Assembly (NCBI GenBank): GCA_951799425.1
Contig: OX637394.1
Span: 44,852,642-44,916,641, forward strand
Direction of reading: 5' to 3'
DNA: 64,000 nt
From: Ilex aquifolium
Lineage: Eukaryota; Streptophyta; Magnoliopsida; Aquifoliales; Aquifoliaceae
Shown here in pieces: positions 60,751 to 64,000 of this stretch (position 1 is the first letter of the stretch; the number at the start of each line of letters is the position of its first letter). The notes beneath the pieces are model-generated. The model saw only the letters and a list, made by a program, of their open reading frames with translations, searched no databases and was not told the DNA's origin. Made by a program: the position numbers and the translations under genes.

Positions 60751-60859
60751 ATTGTTTATATTAGAGAAAACAAGGTATTTTAGATAAACTGCTCCTACAT
60801 TTTATCTAGTGCGAACCAAACACTATGTTTGACATCAACCTAATCCCATCCTCTCAAAC

Positions 60860-61379
60860 TAGGCCTATCAAATTTCGACACGACACAATTAATCGATACA
60901 TTCGACATGAATTAAGCGGGTTTAGGTGAGACCTTAACGAGTTCGGGTGGTAAACATGTTGACTCATCAGATACGTTTAATAAATGAGTCATGTTTGGGT
61001 GAGTTCTGTCAACTCGTTTATCACCCGTTTAAATAAAACTAATATAATAATAAATTAATAATTATTTTAAAAAATTAGGCATAATTTTTTTTAGTGACAG
61101 CCACAGAAAATATATAAATATTATTTTTAGTGATAGCCACATAATTTTTTTTTTAATTTAATGACAGCCACAAAAAATATAATAATAAACTAATAATAAA
61201 TTAAAATGAAACGGGTTAAACGAGTTGTGTTGTGTTACCTATTTATTAAACGGTTCGGGTTCATGTTGAGGTTTTTCACTCGTTTATTAAACGGGTTGTG
61301 TATAAATTTACATATTTTTCACCCGTCCCCCGTTTAACCCAACACGTAACTGTTTGATCGGACACGTTTGACACGTCAA
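60860..61379. mobile_element. hAT-like MITE (copy C)
   Basis: Orthologous position to 5618-6158, with target duplication tctcaaac/tctctaac at 60852-60859 and 61380-61387. The right terminal CCTA has become GTCAA. Confidence 0.75.
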
Positions 61380-61969
61380 TCTCTAACCCATCCTTCTTAT
61401 CCTCTTTTGAAAGGCTGAATAAGATAGTAACTGTTTATTCAATTCAATATTATCCAGTGGACCAAATGGTTCCTTTAAGAATAAGTATATGGTACCGAGA
61501 TTTCACATTTCAGTATTATTTTGATATGACAATATATAAGTCTATAGCGTAACAAAATGCATCTGACCATCGATTTTATTTCAGATGATTTACAACTGTT
61601 GATTAATAAAATAATAAAACTAATAAAATTTTACACTTTACAAATTTTTAGGGGATAAAAAAGTGAATGTTCGGTGCTGAAAAACATACATTTGGGTCTC
61701 GTAATGGGACCCTATATTACTGGCAAATTACCAATAACATCGTGTTCTTGAGTCAAACGTTTACCGTCAACAATTTATACCACGTTTATAAAAGATTGCT
61801 TATGTCAGCCTGTTCTCGTCACCAGCCCACTGGAAAGTGATATCATTTATTTTGCATTAAAATAAGAAAGTTTTACATGTACAATATATCCATTAAAAAA
61901 TAGTGAAAATATAAATTTATATATATGTATACTCCATTGGTGATTAAACTCAACTATGCATTGGCAATC

Positions 61970-62240
61970 AACTGGCATTTGGCCTAATAGGACTCATTGT
62001 TTTGTGAAACCTTTGTATTTTTAAGATCATGGGTTTCAAGTCCCTAGGCGACAAAAAACATGGTTGGTTAGTAAGACAAATATTAGTTGTTTAGACGAAC
62101 CGTATTCAAGTCTCTGCTATGAGTTCGAATCTCCGCCGAAGTACAAATTTTGATCTAAGTGGTGCAACATTTGAGGGACTAGTTTATGCATGCAGGGTTT
62201 GCCCTCGGTTCTATTCGGACTCATGAGTCTGAGCGATATA
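61970..62240 (+). repeat. tRNA-like, SINE-like sequence (copy C)
   Basis: Partner of 7000-7260, with B-box-like GGGTTTCAAGTCCC and GAGTTCGAATCTCC. Still unclear whether this is one dimeric or two separate SINEs. Confidence 0.35.
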
Positions 62241-64000
62241 AACTTATCTCTACTCGCCGAAAACAAACTACAGATTTTTTCCGTTTACCCAAAAAAAAAA
62301 AACACTATGCATTAATTGGTGAGATTAAACTAATGCTTAAAGGTGCAAATCCACTCGGGTCAATTTTTTAACAATTAACTCTTGGTTCAGGACAGAATCT
62401 AAGATTTTGGTCGAGAGAGGTATAAATCAAGAAATTCAGAGTTATTTAAAAAAAAAAATGAGAATAGGAAAAATAAAATACAAAAAATAATATGGTTCTC
62501 CACATTTTGCCTATATCCACAAACTAAAACGTTATATCAATGTATATATTATTATCTGGTTATGTGGTAACTCAGTCATAGAGTGAGTAATTAATAAGAT
62601 AAATATAAAATATTGTCACTCATGATTATATTATTGAATCTCTGTAAAATTCTATCACATGTCTGATAAATCTATTTATGGTATTTTAGCACACTTCAAT
62701 TCATTTTCTTATCTGATATGGGATTCTCACATATAATTTTTCAAGAATAATACCTGCGACACAAACCCAACTTAACATAAAAACTTAATATGTTCGGAGA
62801 AAACCCTAAAACCTTAACACTGAGTTCATCTAATGTATATTATTTTCTTTTTGTTACTTTGTTTTATTATACTTAACCTCTCACATTATTTCAATGTCTA
62901 AATTGCACAACTAATTAATCATAAAGGAAATCTCTAATAGTGTGTTAGGTATAGAGGAAAAATGGGTGGATAAAAAAGGAAGGATAAAAAATGAGGAGAG
63001 AGGAAAGTATTTACTATTTTTCATCTCTCCTACGAAACGGATCATACCAAACGGATCATAATATATTCGAAGACGACGAAAGGTCCTTCAATTTGAATAA
63101 TGAAAGCTCAGATAAACAATAATCAAATGCATTTTTTTTGCTACCTAGGGAAGGCTTCTTCTTCAGATAGTTTTCTTATTTAATTCACAGCCTGCCTAAG
63201 TCTATCTCTTTCTGCCACGTGTCAATATCAACGGTCTGTTTTCATCTTCCACTCAGAATCAGTGTGGAGAAGTTGACTCTGAAGTCTTTTTAAATCCTTT
63301 TTTTTTGGATAAAACACTTGAGAGAAAATGACTTTCAAATCATCCACATGATTGGATACTGACCGTAGGATCTTCAACGATGGCAATATTCTGTAGTAAG
63401 TATATTATATATATGCACGTGATGCATTCACTACACATGCACAAATTCGTGCACTCTAGTTTGTTTCAGTCAAGGGTAGTAAAAACAAGAAGAAATAAAA
63501 CTATGAGTATACGAGGTTTGAACTCTCTTACTATACTTCTTGTTTTAAATTTAAATTACCTTATATAAAATTACACGGTTTTGATCTAAAACATTGGATT
63601 ATTCCACAATATTTCATCAGTGACATTTTTGTCTAACAGACAGCCCTTGCTTGGCAATAGATTGAACATATGACCACCATGTTCATGTTTAATGCAGAGA
63701 CAGGAAGAGTACAAACAAGACAAATGATCATTGAGTATGGAATCCTAGAATGTCAAAGATTAATGGCTAAGCGGTTATAATGGTCAAGGTCCATGGAAGA
63801 AATGACGGTCATTGTTTCTACACAAAGCACTCTATGTGCCATTGGGTCATGACTTGGGTGGATTGTGGTCTTGTTTGATTGATTTCGTGTCTATTCAAGT
63901 TTTATAATGCAGAATTTGCTCAATTCATATCTGATTAGTATATAAGCCGATTTCGTATTCTATCAATTTGGGTCATGCATACATATTATATATATGGGTT

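Larger units (their letters stand above)
59697..64000 (+). repeat. segmental duplication copy C (runs off the window)
   Basis: Colinear with 4470-8069 plus 13415-14160. It lacks the gypsy element at its left end and the 5.3-kb insertion between 63200 and 63201. It carries both older MITEs. No gene is seen within it. By alignment its right end corresponds to about 1.7 kb upstream of the MYB-1 start codon. Confidence 0.88.

Overview
The window is plant nuclear DNA, almost certainly from a eudicot. The signs are R2R3-MYB genes with the usual two-intron structure, Helitrons, hAT and Harbinger MITEs, an Au-type SINE, L1-type LINE debris and a Ty3/gypsy element. It is AT-rich and dominated by transposable elements. 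I cannot name the species. Only one full-length, apparently intact protein-coding gene is visible: the R2R3-MYB at 25202-26426. Two sister MYB genes, at 15855-17901 and 54818-56629, carry clear inactivating lesions.

Layout. 1-4469 is the 3' half of a Ty3/gypsy retrotransposon: the pol C-terminus, then a spliced antisense gene with its own TATA box on the opposite strand, then a 775-bp 3' LTR. 4470-8069 and 13415-14160 form segmental-duplication copy A, split by a 5.3-kb insertion. That insertion holds a Harbinger transposase relic and a Helitron (8944-13320) that captured part of a bromodomain gene. MYB-1 follows at 15855, then a SINE, a hAT MITE and a 5'-truncated LINE. A fragment of the same duplication (copy D, about 22600-22960) and two head-to-tail Helitrons precede MYB-2.

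29163-47750 is a large repeat complex. Two arrays of a 22-bp GC-richer minisatellite (29163-30945 and 46614-47230) bracket kilobases of a degenerate AT-rich repeat that switches strand several times and carries a recurring palindrome. A 5.8-kb Helitron (36895-42677) is inserted in it. 49310-54500 is a third diverged copy (B) of the MYB upstream segment and leads into MYB-3. 58330-59800 is LINE debris. 59697 to the end is copy C, which lacks the insertions found in copy A and so serves as an empty-site control.

Interpretation. A MYB gene with its upstream region was duplicated locally several times, and the copies then decayed and collected transposons. Copy C aligns to copy A up to about 1.7 kb before the MYB-1 start, so a further MYB copy is predicted just past the right edge. 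I found no tRNA, rRNA, CRISPR or operon-like gene system. The most unusual items are the antisense spliced gene in the retrotransposon, the bromodomain capture, and the composite minisatellite/AT-repeat/palindrome block.
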